A stretch of DNA of 16,927 bases from an uncultured Clostridia bacterium (GCA_934463165.1 CAKSJG010000038.1:1-16927), one strand, 5' to 3'. Counted from the stretch's first letter, positions 1 through 6,992 are shown. Numbers and translations are program-made. The notes: generated from the sequence alone by a model not told the origin.

Positions 1-41
1 TTAGTCCTTGCATTTAATTATATATTTTGTTTGTTTTGTGC

Positions 42-114
42 ACCACAGCGTTCCGCAAAAATTTATCCACATTTTTTGTCTTTTTATTTTACAATCACCT
101 AAGTATAATCTTGA
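42..114 (+). repeat. 73-bp direct repeat, copy 1
   Basis: Matches 359-431 over 73 bases with 7 mismatches and no gap (about 90% identity by eye). It begins with ACCACAGCGTTCCG, the right half of the hairpin seen in full at 346-372; the left half of the hairpin is missing here. It ends in TTGA, but continues TTGATA with no good -10 box 17 bp on, so unlike copy 2 it does not form an obvious promoter. Confidence 0.8.
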
Positions 115-216
115 TAGTTAATTGTAAAATTACAAAATATCTGATTTAAAGCATATTCTGCGATATCATTTTATTTACATTTTCTTCCGTAAACAGATGA
201 AAATATTTATTTTTAT

Positions 217-244
217 CGGAACGGTGTGGGCACCGTTCCCTACA
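217..244 (-). repeat. GGAACG hairpin repeat, inverted copy
   Basis: Inverted repeat GGAACGGTG (218-226), TGGG loop, CACCGTTCC (231-239). Read on the minus strand it begins GTAGGGAACG and aligns base for base with the hairpin at 346-372. The two hairpins differ in a stem base pair that has changed on both sides (G-C here, C-G there), plus a loop base. Its family is unknown to me; it looks like a dispersed REP-like or palindromic element. Confidence 0.75.
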
Positions 245-345
245 AATAAATTGACAGGTATAGTTCCTATTAATTGTATTTGCTTAAGCAAAATTAACTA
301 ATATGATTCTATATTATTAAATTGTAAATATTTAACAATGGCTAC

Positions 346-372
346 GTAGGGAACGCTGACCACAGCGTTCCG
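346..372 (+). repeat. GGAACG hairpin repeat, forward copy
   Basis: Inverted repeat GGAACGCTG (350-358), ACCA-region loop, CAGCGTTCC (363-371), preceded by GTAG. It is the same element as 217-244 in the opposite orientation, and its right half is shared with the 73-bp direct repeat that starts at 359. Confidence 0.75.
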
Positions 373-431
373 TATAATTTCATCCACATTTTTTGCCTTT
401 TTATTTTACAATCGACTAAGTATAATCTTGA
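359..431 (+). repeat. 73-bp direct repeat, copy 2
   Basis: Second copy of the repeat at 42-114. Its last four bases (TTGA, 428-431) are the first bases of a consensus -35 box, so this copy appears to have contributed part of the promoter of the AraC-type gene at 531. Confidence 0.8.
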
Positions 432-456
432 CATATATATGTCTGTTTGATATAAT
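428..456 (+). promoter_or_regulatory. Consensus sigma-A promoter for AraC-type gene
   Basis: TTGACA (428-433), a 17-bp spacer, then TATAAT (451-456). Transcription would start near 463, giving a leader of about 68 nt before the start codon at 531. The -35 box straddles the end of the 73-bp repeat. Confidence 0.8.
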
Positions 457-530
457 TATATTATACCAAATAAGCTTTAGTCAATATAATTATAGTGTAT
501 TTATATAACTATATTATACGGAGGTACTTT

Positions 531-1352
531 ATGAAAATACGTCTTTACGAAAGCTCGGCAGCTTTATTGTTTCCGCTTTATCCGCTCACGGTTTCGGCAT
601 CGTTTATTCAGGAGCCGATAGCAAACGGAAACGGAGCAAATTTTCACCAGATATTTACGGTAGTGCGCGGCAGCGGAATGCTTCGGCTCAAAAACGATAT
701 TTATGACATAAAAAAAGGGGATATGTTTTTTATTCCCAAATGGGTTTTGCATGAGTACAGAGGATATTCGGATGACTTCACCACATGCTTTTTGGGCTTT
801 GACGGCAGCGGCTGCATGGGGCTTTTTGAGTATTTCGGCATACCGGAATCGGGCTTTTGCCGCGGAAAAATCACTCCGTTTATTTATTCGGAATTTAAGG
901 AAATTTACAGGGTAATGACATCTGCGGGCGAGGCAAAGCTGTGCGCCGCGGCATACGGTCTTGTTACCGATTTTTTTGAAGAGGCGTTAAAAAAAGAGCT
1001 TTCACCGCTTGACGCCGTTTTAAATTATATGGAAGAAAACTATTTTATGCAGCTGACTCTTGATGATATAATAAGCGTATATCCTTATTCAAAATCAAAG
1101 CTGTGCAGGGATTTTTGCGAAAAATATTCGGCAACAATTTTTGAAAAGCTGACGGATATCCGCCTTAAGCATGCGTATTTTCTGATAGAAAATCAGCCCG
1201 AGATGAAGATAAAAACAATTGCCGAGAGATGCGGCTATACCGATGCAAGCTATTTTTGCCGTACATTTAAGCGTGTATACGGCAAAAGCCCCGATTCTTT
1301 GAGAAAAGCAAAAGACATCGGCGCAAACCGGCCGATGTCCGATATGTTTTAA
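531..1352 (+). CDS. AraC-family transcriptional regulator
   Basis: A 273-residue protein with the usual AraC/XylS layout: an N-terminal cupin-like sensing domain (about residues 20-110; the stretch KKGDMFFIPKWVLHEY is typical of the beta-barrel) and a C-terminal double helix-turn-helix domain (about 165-270) ending in the family signature around IAERCGYTDASYFCRTFKR. The start at 531 is chosen because GGAGG lies at 520-524 with a 6-base spacing; the GTG at 495 would add 12 residues and has no ribosome site. The gene has its own consensus promoter. No sugar gene lies beside it, so its target is unknown. It is related to the regulator at 2029-2853, most clearly in the DNA-binding domain. Its stop overlaps that of the convergent ppa gene, leaving no room for a separate terminator. 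Confidence 0.9.
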   Translation: MKIRLYESSAALLFPLYPLTVSASFIQEPIANGNGANFHQIFTVVRGSGMLRLKNDIYDIKKGDMFFIPKWVLHEYRGYSDDFTTCFLGFDGSGCMGLFEYFGIPESGFCRGKITPFIYSEFKEIYRVMTSAGEAKLCAAAYGLVTDFFEEALKKELSPLDAVLNYMEENYFMQLTLDDIISVYPYSKSKLCRDFCEKYSATIFEKLTDIRLKHAYFLIENQPEMKIKTIAERCGYTDASYFCRTFKRVYGKSPDSLRKAKDIGANRPMSDMF

Positions 1353-1891
1353 TATAAATTTTTTCCTTCAAAATATGAATTGTAATTATCGATGCATTCC
1401 TGAATTATTCTCACTGCCGTATCATGCCCCATAACTTCGTCGACAGCCGTTTCCTTGCCCTCAAGCTGCTTGTATACCGAGAAGAAGTGGCGCATTTCAT
1501 CGAAAATGTGTTTCGGCAGATCCGTTATGTCCTTATATGAATTGTAGCTCGGGTCATCAAACGGAATGGCAATAATCTTTTCGTCGTTTTTGCCGTTGTC
1601 TATCATTTTGATTACGCCGATAGGGTATGTCTTTACCAGCACGAGAGGGTCTATCGTTTCATTTGACAAAACCAATACATCAAGCGGATCGCCGTCATCG
1701 GCAAGTGTTCTCGGGATCAGACCGTAATTTGCGGGATAGTGCGTGGAAGTGTAAAGAATCCTGTCTAAAATAATAAATCCCGTTTGCTTGTCAAGCTCAT
1801 ATTTCTTTTTGCTTCCCTTTGCTATTTCTATAACGGAAAGAAAGTTTTCTGGCTTGATTCTCTCCGGTGCAACATCATGCCAAACATTCAT
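1349..1891 (-). CDS. ppa: Inorganic pyrophosphatase (family I)
   Basis: A 180-residue soluble family I pyrophosphatase, which hydrolyses pyrophosphate to two phosphates in the cytoplasm and so pulls biosynthetic reactions forward with Mg2+. Visible markers are the substrate-binding stretch KKYELDKQTG, the segment HYPANYGLIPRT, and the family signature DGDPLDVLVL carrying the metal-binding aspartates. The length fits short bacterial family I enzymes. The start at 1891 (MNVWHDV) is preferred over the ATG at 1906, because the ribosome site GGAGG (complement of 1900-1904) lies 8 bases upstream of 1891 and overlaps the other ATG. A promoter sits just upstream. The last 4 bp overlap the convergent AraC-type gene, so the two transcripts must be antisense at their 3' ends. 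Confidence 0.95.
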   Translation of the reverse strand: MNVWHDVAPERIKPENFLSVIEIAKGSKKKYELDKQTGFIILDRILYTSTHYPANYGLIPRTLADDGDPLDVLVLSNETIDPLVLVKTYPIGVIKMIDNGKNDEKIIAIPFDDPSYNSYKDITDLPKHIFDEMRHFFSVYKQLEGKETAVDEVMGHDTAVRIIQECIDNYNSYFEGKNLY

Positions 1892-1922
1892 ATTGAATAC
1901 CTCCATTTTGTATTATATATTT

Positions 1923-1951
1923 ATTATACATTCAAATTCAAATGTTTTCAA
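1923..1951 (-). promoter_or_regulatory. Promoter of ppa
   Basis: On the minus strand: TTGAAA (complement of 1946-1951), a 17-bp spacer and TATAAT (complement of 1923-1928). This gives a short leader before the ppa ribosome site. Confidence 0.65.
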
Positions 1952-1995
1952 TAGATTTTAAATACATTCATAAAACACTGACAGCATAAAGCATA

Positions 1996-2008
1996 CGGCT
2001 GCAAGCCG
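1996..2008 (-). terminator. Weak hairpin after the second AraC-type gene
   Basis: CGGCT (1996-2000), GCA loop, AGCCG (2004-2008): a five-pair GC stem downstream of the stop at 2029. On the minus strand no clear U tract follows, so termination here would be inefficient and could read into ppa. Confidence 0.3.
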
Positions 2009-2028
2009 ATTTTGTGTTTATCCGACAA

Positions 2029-2853
2029 TCATATTTGAGTATTTTCCGTGTTTTCGGCACGGTAACTGCTCGGTGAAAGAGCAAATTTTCTCTTAAACAC
2101 TCTGCAGAAATACAGTGCATCATCATATCCGCAGGTGTGTGCTATTTCGTTTATTTTAAGCTCCGTTGTATTTAAAAGGCGGCACGCGTTTGTAAGACGG
2201 ATATTTTTTTGATATTCCATGGGTGAAGTACCTACGGTTTCTTTAAAAACATGAGCAAAACGGCTTTTTGAATATCCGGATATTTTTGCAAGTCGGTCTA
2301 TGCTTAAGTCTTTGTTAAAATTCATGTCTATGTACGTTGCGGCAGACCATATTGTATTTGCCGTATCGTTTTTGGCAGACTTTATTCCGTCGGAAATAAG
2401 AGAAAAAAGCCTGAGTACGGCTGCGCTCAGGTATTGTTTTTTTTCGGGCAGGGCAAAATAACCCGCAGCTTTTGAAAACGTTTCAAAGACGGACGCGTCA
2501 AACGAACAGTTGTATGCACCGCTTGAAATACCCGTTGCTTCAAGCAAACCGCAGACTCCCGTGCCGCTTATATGCATCCAATACGACACGGTATCTTTTT
2601 CGTATATATAATATTGTTCCTCATGCGGGTAAAATACAAAAAGACCGCCTCTGTAAATTTCACGGATTTCTCCGTTGATTTTAACTTTCATCTTTCCTTT
2701 TCCGACAAGGACAATATGATAATCCTTTCTGCCTTTTTTTCGTATGACAGTCTGTTCTATACCGATTGCATGTATTCCGCAGCTGTTGACCTCAAGAAAA
2801 CTGTCGGATTTTTTATCCGATTTATCGTATTTTTCACCGTAATAAATATACAT
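2029..2853 (-). CDS. AraC-family regulator divergent to GH4 glycosidase
   Basis: A 274-residue AraC/XylS-type regulator. An N-terminal cupin-like domain (about 35-110, with GGLFVFYPHEEQYYIY) probably senses a sugar; the C-terminal domain (about 170-270) carries two helix-turn-helix motifs, with SIDRLAKISGYSKSRFAHVF as the first and the signature CGYDDALYFCRVFKRKF covering the second. The start is supported by the purine-rich ribosome site GAGGCGG (within complement of 2861-2870). It is transcribed away from the GH4 glycosidase gene across a 133-bp gap holding both promoters, the standard arrangement for a regulator of the neighbouring catabolic gene. The inference is that it activates that gene in response to a galactoside or related sugar; the ligand is not readable from sequence. 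Confidence 0.92.
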   Translation of the reverse strand: MYIYYGEKYDKSDKKSDSFLEVNSCGIHAIGIEQTVIRKKGRKDYHIVLVGKGKMKVKINGEIREIYRGGLFVFYPHEEQYYIYEKDTVSYWMHISGTGVCGLLEATGISSGAYNCSFDASVFETFSKAAGYFALPEKKQYLSAAVLRLFSLISDGIKSAKNDTANTIWSAATYIDMNFNKDLSIDRLAKISGYSKSRFAHVFKETVGTSPMEYQKNIRLTNACRLLNTTELKINEIAHTCGYDDALYFCRVFKRKFALSPSSYRAENTENTQI

Positions 2854-2876
2854 TGTTATTACACCGCCTCAAAACC

Positions 2877-2905
2877 ATTATACAACGAAAAAGCAGTTTT
2901 GTCCA
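2877..2905 (-). promoter_or_regulatory. Promoter of the divergent AraC-type regulator
   Basis: Minus strand: TGGACA (complement of 2900-2905, 5 of 6 consensus), 17-bp spacer, TATAAT (complement of 2877-2882). The predicted start is only about 17 bases before the ATG, which would place the ribosome site almost at the very 5' end of the mRNA. Confidence 0.65.
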
Positions 2906-2914
2906 TATATATCG

Positions 2915-2926
2915 GGAAGTTTTTCC
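2915..2926. promoter_or_regulatory. Possible operator between divergent promoters
   Basis: Short inverted repeat GGAA-GTTT-TTCC placed just upstream of the -35 box of the GH4 promoter and between the two divergent promoters. Position suits an activator site, but AraC-type proteins more often bind direct repeats, so this is only a candidate. Confidence 0.25.
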
Positions 2927-2927
2927 A

Positions 2928-2956
2928 TTTACTTTATTTTTGAGCGGCTGTATAAT
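2928..2956 (+). promoter_or_regulatory. Promoter of the GH4 glycosidase gene
   Basis: TTTACT (2928-2933, poor -35), 17-bp spacer, TATAAT (2951-2956, perfect -10). A good -10 with a weak -35 is what an activator-dependent promoter looks like, in keeping with control by the divergent AraC-type protein. Confidence 0.6.
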
Positions 2957-2986
2957 AATTCCATAAAATTTCAGGAGATGATTTAT

Positions 2987-4300
2987 ATGAAAAAATTTGC
3001 GTTTATAGGAGCCGGCAGTCTGCAGTTTACAACAAGCTGCATTCGTGATCTTTTAACATTCCCGGCATTTAAGGAATGTGAATTTGCACTTATGGATACA
3101 AATGCCGATAACCTTAAAAACATCAAAAAAATTGTTGAAACAATTATCGAAAAAATGAATTGCCCCAATTGTATTGTTACGGCAACACAGAGCAGGGAAA
3201 AAGCACTGAAAGATGCCGACGGAGTTTTATGCACGGTGTTTAACGGTGATGTGGATATATGGCAGTATGACATCACAATTCCAAAAAAATACGGTGTGGA
3301 TATCAATGTCGGCGATACGCGCTCGGTATCGGGAATATTCAGAGCGCTCAGAAATATTCCGCTTATGCTTGATATTTGCAGAGATATTGAAAAATATTGC
3401 CCGAATGCAGTATTTTTGAATTACACAAATCCAATGTCCATGCTTTGCGGTGCAATGCAGAAGTATTCAAATGTTGAAGTGACAGGTCTTTGTCACAGTG
3501 TTCAGAATACAGTGAAAATGCTTGCCGAATGGCTCTGCGTTCCCGTAAATGAGATAGAATATAAATGCATGGGTGTTAATCATCAGGCATTTTATACCGT
3601 TTTAAAGCATAATGGAGAGGATCTTTATCCCAAGCTCAAAAAGCTTCTGGAGGATCCCGAATATTATAATAAAGAGCAGGTCAGAAACGAGATGTGCTTA
3701 AAGCTCGGATATTATGTAACGGAATCGAGCGGTCATAATTCGGAATATAATCAGTGGTTCAGAAAAAGACCCGATTTAATAGAAAAATACTGTACTCACG
3801 GAACAAACTGGAATCCGGGTGAGTATGCATTTTCTCTCAACCTCAGAAAAGACAGAAAGGCGAACACTCAAAAACAGTATGACGAATGGTATAACGGGGA
3901 ATTTGATGCCAAGAAAAGCTCGGAATATGCTGCAAATATCTTTAATGCCTGTATCGGAGACGGAATGCCGTTTATCTTTAACGGAAACGTGTTGAATCAC
4001 GGTTCGATTTCGAATCTTCCTTTTGATGCATGCGTTGAAGTGCCCGTTGCTGCAGACAGAATGGGCTTCAAAACAACAATAGCCGGTCCTCTGCCCGAGC
4101 ATCTTGCAATTTTGGTAAATACCACGGCACGCATGGAGTCTCTTGTTACGGAGGCAGCAATGCGAAAAAGCAAAGAAGATGTTTATCATGCGGTGTATAT
4201 GGATCCGCTCACATCCGCTGTTTGCTCTCTTGATGAAATAAAGAGCATGTGTGATGAGCTGTTTGAGATAAATAAGGACTATCTCGGAGAATATAAATAA
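2987..4300 (+). CDS. GH4 family alpha-glycosidase (alpha-galactosidase-like)
   Basis: A 437-residue glycoside hydrolase family 4 enzyme. This family cleaves glycosides by an NAD+- and Mn2+-dependent redox mechanism in the cytoplasm. The N-terminal dinucleotide-binding loop is FIGAGS (6-11); the family motif NYTNPM is at 145-150; GLCHS at 167-171 and NH at 198-199 give the likely metal ligands Cys169 and His199. The stretch YYVTESSGHNSEY resembles the alpha-galactosidase/alpha-galacturonidase branch (MelA, LplD) rather than 6-phospho-glucosidases. The start at 2987 is preferred to the ATG at 2978 because AGGAG (2973-2977) directly abuts the latter but is 9 bases from the former. No transporter gene follows, so substrate uptake must be encoded elsewhere. 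Exact sugar specificity is uncertain. Confidence 0.92.
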   Translation: MKKFAFIGAGSLQFTTSCIRDLLTFPAFKECEFALMDTNADNLKNIKKIVETIIEKMNCPNCIVTATQSREKALKDADGVLCTVFNGDVDIWQYDITIPKKYGVDINVGDTRSVSGIFRALRNIPLMLDICRDIEKYCPNAVFLNYTNPMSMLCGAMQKYSNVEVTGLCHSVQNTVKMLAEWLCVPVNEIEYKCMGVNHQAFYTVLKHNGEDLYPKLKKLLEDPEYYNKEQVRNEMCLKLGYYVTESSGHNSEYNQWFRKRPDLIEKYCTHGTNWNPGEYAFSLNLRKDRKANTQKQYDEWYNGEFDAKKSSEYAANIFNACIGDGMPFIFNGNVLNHGSISNLPFDACVEVPVAADRMGFKTTIAGPLPEHLAILVNTTARMESLVTEAAMRKSKEDVYHAVYMDPLTSAVCSLDEIKSMCDELFEINKDYLGEYK

Positions 4301-4336
4301 TTTTTGTGATTGATATAATTTAATTATTTGCACCGT

Positions 4337-4433
4337 GGGTAAGGTATGTTTTTGATTTTTTGGAAAGCTCAAACAGGCAGTGCAGCAGCGCTGAACTCGC
4401 TTTCAATCAAAAAATAAAAAGCATACCTTACCC
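4337..4433. repeat. 97-bp palindromic element (large stem-loop)
   Basis: Left arm 4337-4368 begins GGGTAAGGTATG and ends GGAAAGC; right arm 4399-4433 begins GCTTTC and ends GCATACCTTACCC. The outer 12 base pairs are perfect, followed by an A/T-rich stem with small indels and a final GAAAGC/GCTTTC pairing. The central 30 bases contain a further small hairpin (CAGTG / CGCTG). No ORF is present. It lies between the GH4 stop and the terminator at 4505 and may be a miniature inverted-repeat element or a structured mRNA tail. Confidence 0.75.
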
Positions 4434-4504
4434 GATTGTTTGCCTTATGTTCTTGAATTGAATAACGTGTCATATTAAAACGAATCATGCAGCTTTATAT
4501 GAAA

Positions 4505-4545
4505 ATAAAATCCCGTATTTTGTAAAAACGGGGTTTTATTATATC
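4505..4545 (+). terminator. Rho-independent terminator of the GH4 gene
   Basis: Stem ATAAAATCCCGT (4505-4516) with ACGGGGTTTTAT (4528-4539), 12 pairs including one G-T, an 11-base loop, and a T-rich tail. It lies about 200 bases after the GH4 stop, the palindromic element being in between. Confidence 0.75.
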
Positions 4546-4597
4546 TTTAAAATAATTTTAAGGTAATATCTTATCACTTTTTTGTACAAATAATAAC

Positions 4598-4626
4598 TTG
4601 ATTTTATGAAAAATATGTTATATAAT
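4598..4626 (+). promoter_or_regulatory. Promoter of the metallophosphoesterase gene
   Basis: TTGATT (4598-4603), 17-bp spacer, TATAAT (4621-4626). Transcription would begin near 4633, about 60 bases before the start at 4692. It may also feed the tig-clpP-clpX genes downstream, since no terminator is seen between 5417 and 5473. Confidence 0.6.
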
Positions 4627-4691
4627 AATATACAATTGCTAATTTAAAGTGAATTGTTATGTAAAAAACAGATATCGGGAAGGGGAATGTA

Positions 4692-5417
4692 ATGGCGCTG
4701 TATGCTTTGAGCGATCTTCATTTGTCTTTCTCTGCCGATAAGCCGATGGATATTTTCGGCTCCGTATGGCACAATCATACGGAAAAGATTATGGACGGGT
4801 GGAATTCGGTTGTTTCCGACGGTGATCTTGTTATTGTCGGCGGGGATATATCGTGGGCAATGTATCTTAAGGATGCATATGAGGATTTTGCATTTTTGAA
4901 TTCTCTTTCGGGCAGAAAAATTATTATGCGCGGCAATCATGATTACTGGTGGGAAAGCGTAACCAAAATTAATAAATTTTTTAAAAAATACAGCTTTGAC
5001 ACCGTGAGCATTCTGCAGAATAATGCATTTATATATGAAAACTACAGTATTTCGGGGACGCGCGGCTGGATTCTTCCGTCATCCGACGGATTCGGCGCCG
5101 ATGACAGAAAGGTTTATGAGCGTGAGCTCATAAGGCTTGGTCTTTCTCTTGAATATGCACAGAAGCTTGAAAAAGAGCATCCCGAAAAGAAATACGAAAG
5201 ACTTGTGGTTATGCATTATCCGCCGTCAGATATATCGGGCAGGGCAGACCCCGGTTTTGCAGAGCTGTTTGAGAGATACGGTGTAAAAAGATGCATTTAC
5301 GGTCATCTTCACGGTTCTTCCGCTCACGCGCTTGAAAGCTTTGATATTGCCGGTGCTTCATGCATGCTTGTGTCTTCCGACTATCTCGGATTTAAGCCTG
5401 TAAGGCTGTCCGTTTAA
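4692..5417 (+). CDS. Calcineurin-like metallophosphoesterase
   Basis: A 241-residue cytoplasmic enzyme with the full dinuclear metal centre of the calcineurin-like phosphoesterase fold: SDLHLS (Asp8, His10), GGDISW (Asp52), RGNHD (81-84, Asn82 and His83), HYPP (His175) and GHLH (204-207). There is no signal peptide or membrane segment. The substrate cannot be read from sequence; relatives act on phosphodiesters, nucleotides or phosphoproteins, and I recall a clostridial group of predicted phosphohydrolases of this length without known function. The start is supported by the ribosome site AAGGGGA (4680-4686). It ends 55 bp before trigger factor with no terminator visible, so it may be cotranscribed with the chaperone/protease genes. 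Confidence 0.92.
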   Translation: MALYALSDLHLSFSADKPMDIFGSVWHNHTEKIMDGWNSVVSDGDLVIVGGDISWAMYLKDAYEDFAFLNSLSGRKIIMRGNHDYWWESVTKINKFFKKYSFDTVSILQNNAFIYENYSISGTRGWILPSSDGFGADDRKVYERELIRLGLSLEYAQKLEKEHPEKKYERLVVMHYPPSDISGRADPGFAELFERYGVKRCIYGHLHGSSAHALESFDIAGASCMLVSSDYLGFKPVRLSV

Positions 5418-5472
5418 ATATAGATTTACAAAACATTCAGTTTAAAATTTTTATTTGGGAGGTTTCCTACAT

Positions 5473-6945
5473 ATGAAACTTATAAAAAACGAACAGACAG
5501 AAAAAAATACTGTTAAACTCACGATTGAGGTTGACAAAGACGCTTTTGAAGCTGCCGTACAGAAGGCATACAAAAAAAATGTCAAAAAAATTGCTCTTCC
5601 CGGCTTCAGAAAAGGTAAAGCTCCGAGAAAGCTCATTGAAAAATATTACGGCGAAGGTGTTTTCTATGAAGATGCCGTTAATTTTGTTTGCCCCGATGCA
5701 TATGATTTTGCAGTTAAGGAAGCAGGTATTTCTCCTGTTGACAGACCTGAGATAGATATTGAAACAATCGGCGAAGGCAAGGATCTTGTTCTTACGGCAA
5801 CGGTTACCGTTAAGCCGGAGGTTAAGCTCGGCAAATATAAGGGTGTAGAAGTTGAAAAAACCGTTTATGAAACAAAGGATGAAGATGTTGACGCTGAAAT
5901 AAAGGCTGCTGCCGAAAAGAACGTAAGAATGATAAACGTTGAAGACAGACCGGTTAAAAAAGGCGATGTTACCGTAATTGATTTTGAGGGATTTGCAGAC
6001 GGTGTTGCATTCGAAGGCGGCAAAGGTGAAAATCACACGCTTGAAATCGGAAGCGGTCAGTTCATACCGGGATTCGAAGATCAGCTCGTAGGCGCTAAGC
6101 TCGGAGAAGAAACTGAAGTAAACGTTACATTCCCCGAAGAGTACCATGCCGAAGAATTAAAGGGTAAACCGGCTGTATTTAAAGTTACGGTTAAAGAAAT
6201 AAAGGAAAAAGAATATCCGGAGCTTAACGACGAATTTGCAAAAGATGTAAGTGATTTTGATACCTTTGAGGAATATAAAAACAGCATTAAGGAAAAACTT
6301 GACAAGTCTAACGAAGCAAAGACGAAAAATGAGTTTGAAAATAAGCTTGTTGAAAAAATCTGTGAGGATGCCGAAATTGACATTCCCGAATGCATGATCA
6401 ACAACCGTATTGACGATATGATCAAAGAATTCGGTTACCGTCTTTCTTCTCAGGGTCTTAACCTTGAACAGTATATGAAGATAACAGGCGCTACTCCCGA
6501 TACCTTTAAAGAACAGTTTAAGGATCAGGCAGAGGCTCAGGTAAAATCAAATCTTGTTCTTGAAAAAATTGCCGAAGAAGAAAAGATCGAAGTAAGCGAA
6601 GAAGATCTTGAAAAAGAGCTTCAGTCTATGGCAGATATGTACGGCATGGAGCTTGATAAGGTTAAAACTCTTATCGGTGATAACGAGATGGAATCCATAA
6701 AGGAAGATCTTAAGATCAAAAAGGCAGTGGAAGTTGTAAGCGAAAATGCAAAGGCTAAAAAGCCTGCAGCAAAGAAGGCTGCATCCAAAACCACAGCCGC
6801 AAAGAAAACAACTTCAAAAACAACGGCAGCAAAGACAACCAAAACGGCTAAAACAACAAAGGCCGCTGCAGAAAAGAAGCCCGCTGCCAAAAAGACAACC
6901 AAGACAACCAAAAAGTCCGAAGAAAAAACAACAGAAGATAAATAA
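5473..6945 (+). CDS. tig: Trigger factor with Lys/Ala/Thr-rich tail
   Basis: Ribosome-associated chaperone and peptidyl-prolyl isomerase that meets nascent chains at the exit tunnel. Domains in order: N-terminal ribosome-binding domain with the signature GFRKGK at 44-49; an FKBP-type PPIase domain (about 150-245, with the stretch FIPGFEDQLVGAKLGE); and the helical substrate-binding C-terminal domain to about 425. Residues 426-490 form an extra 65-residue tail made almost only of Lys, Ala and Thr, with repeated PAAKK and KTT units, which is longer than typical trigger factor (about 430 residues). The start at 5473 has GGGAGG (5457-5462) in front; an upstream TTG at 5455 overlaps that site and is rejected. 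It lies 47 bp upstream of clpP, as in many Firmicutes. Confidence 0.96.
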   Translation: MKLIKNEQTEKNTVKLTIEVDKDAFEAAVQKAYKKNVKKIALPGFRKGKAPRKLIEKYYGEGVFYEDAVNFVCPDAYDFAVKEAGISPVDRPEIDIETIGEGKDLVLTATVTVKPEVKLGKYKGVEVEKTVYETKDEDVDAEIKAAAEKNVRMINVEDRPVKKGDVTVIDFEGFADGVAFEGGKGENHTLEIGSGQFIPGFEDQLVGAKLGEETEVNVTFPEEYHAEELKGKPAVFKVTVKEIKEKEYPELNDEFAKDVSDFDTFEEYKNSIKEKLDKSNEAKTKNEFENKLVEKICEDAEIDIPECMINNRIDDMIKEFGYRLSSQGLNLEQYMKITGATPDTFKEQFKDQAEAQVKSNLVLEKIAEEEKIEVSEEDLEKELQSMADMYGMELDKVKTLIGDNEMESIKEDLKIKKAVEVVSENAKAKKPAAKKAASKTTAAKKTTSKTTAAKTTKTAKTTKAAAEKKPAAKKTTKTTKKSEEKTTEDK

Positions 6946-6992
6946 TTAATTAAAATTAAATTTTTATGTAAATTTATCAAGGAGGAATTGCT

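Larger units (their letters stand above)
1..530. other. Non-coding repeat-rich leader region
   Basis: No gene is visible on either strand. The stretch is very AT-rich and holds two imperfect 73-bp direct repeats (42-114, 359-431), two GGAACG-type hairpins (217-244, 346-372), a perfect 14-bp palindrome TTTGCTTAAGCAAA (279-292), a weaker palindrome TTGTAA-AA-TTACAA (122-135), and the promoter of the downstream AraC gene (428-456). It looks like an accumulation of dispersed intergenic repeats rather than a decayed gene. Confidence 0.7.

Noticed and set aside
251..279. TTGACA at 251-256 as a promoter
   Set aside because: The hexamer 17 bp on is TTGTAT, a poor -10, and no gene follows closely.
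42..431. Repeats considered as a CRISPR array
   Set aside because: Only two imperfect 73-bp copies and two hairpins in mixed orientation, with irregular spacing and no cas gene.
3776..4372. 198-codon minus-strand open frame at the end of the GH4 gene
   Set aside because: Mostly antisense to the GH4 coding frame and extending into the palindromic element; no ribosome site and low-quality composition.
5467..6147. 226-codon open frame on the minus strand inside tig
   Set aside because: Antisense shadow of the trigger factor coding frame; its translation is rich in Phe, Asn and Cys with no recognisable motif, and tig is unmistakable.
6946..6992. CtsR or CIRCE heat-shock operator before clpP
   Set aside because: The 47-bp gap has only AT-rich sequence and the ribosome site; no tandem GGTCAAA or TTAGCACTC/GAGTGCTAA inverted repeat.
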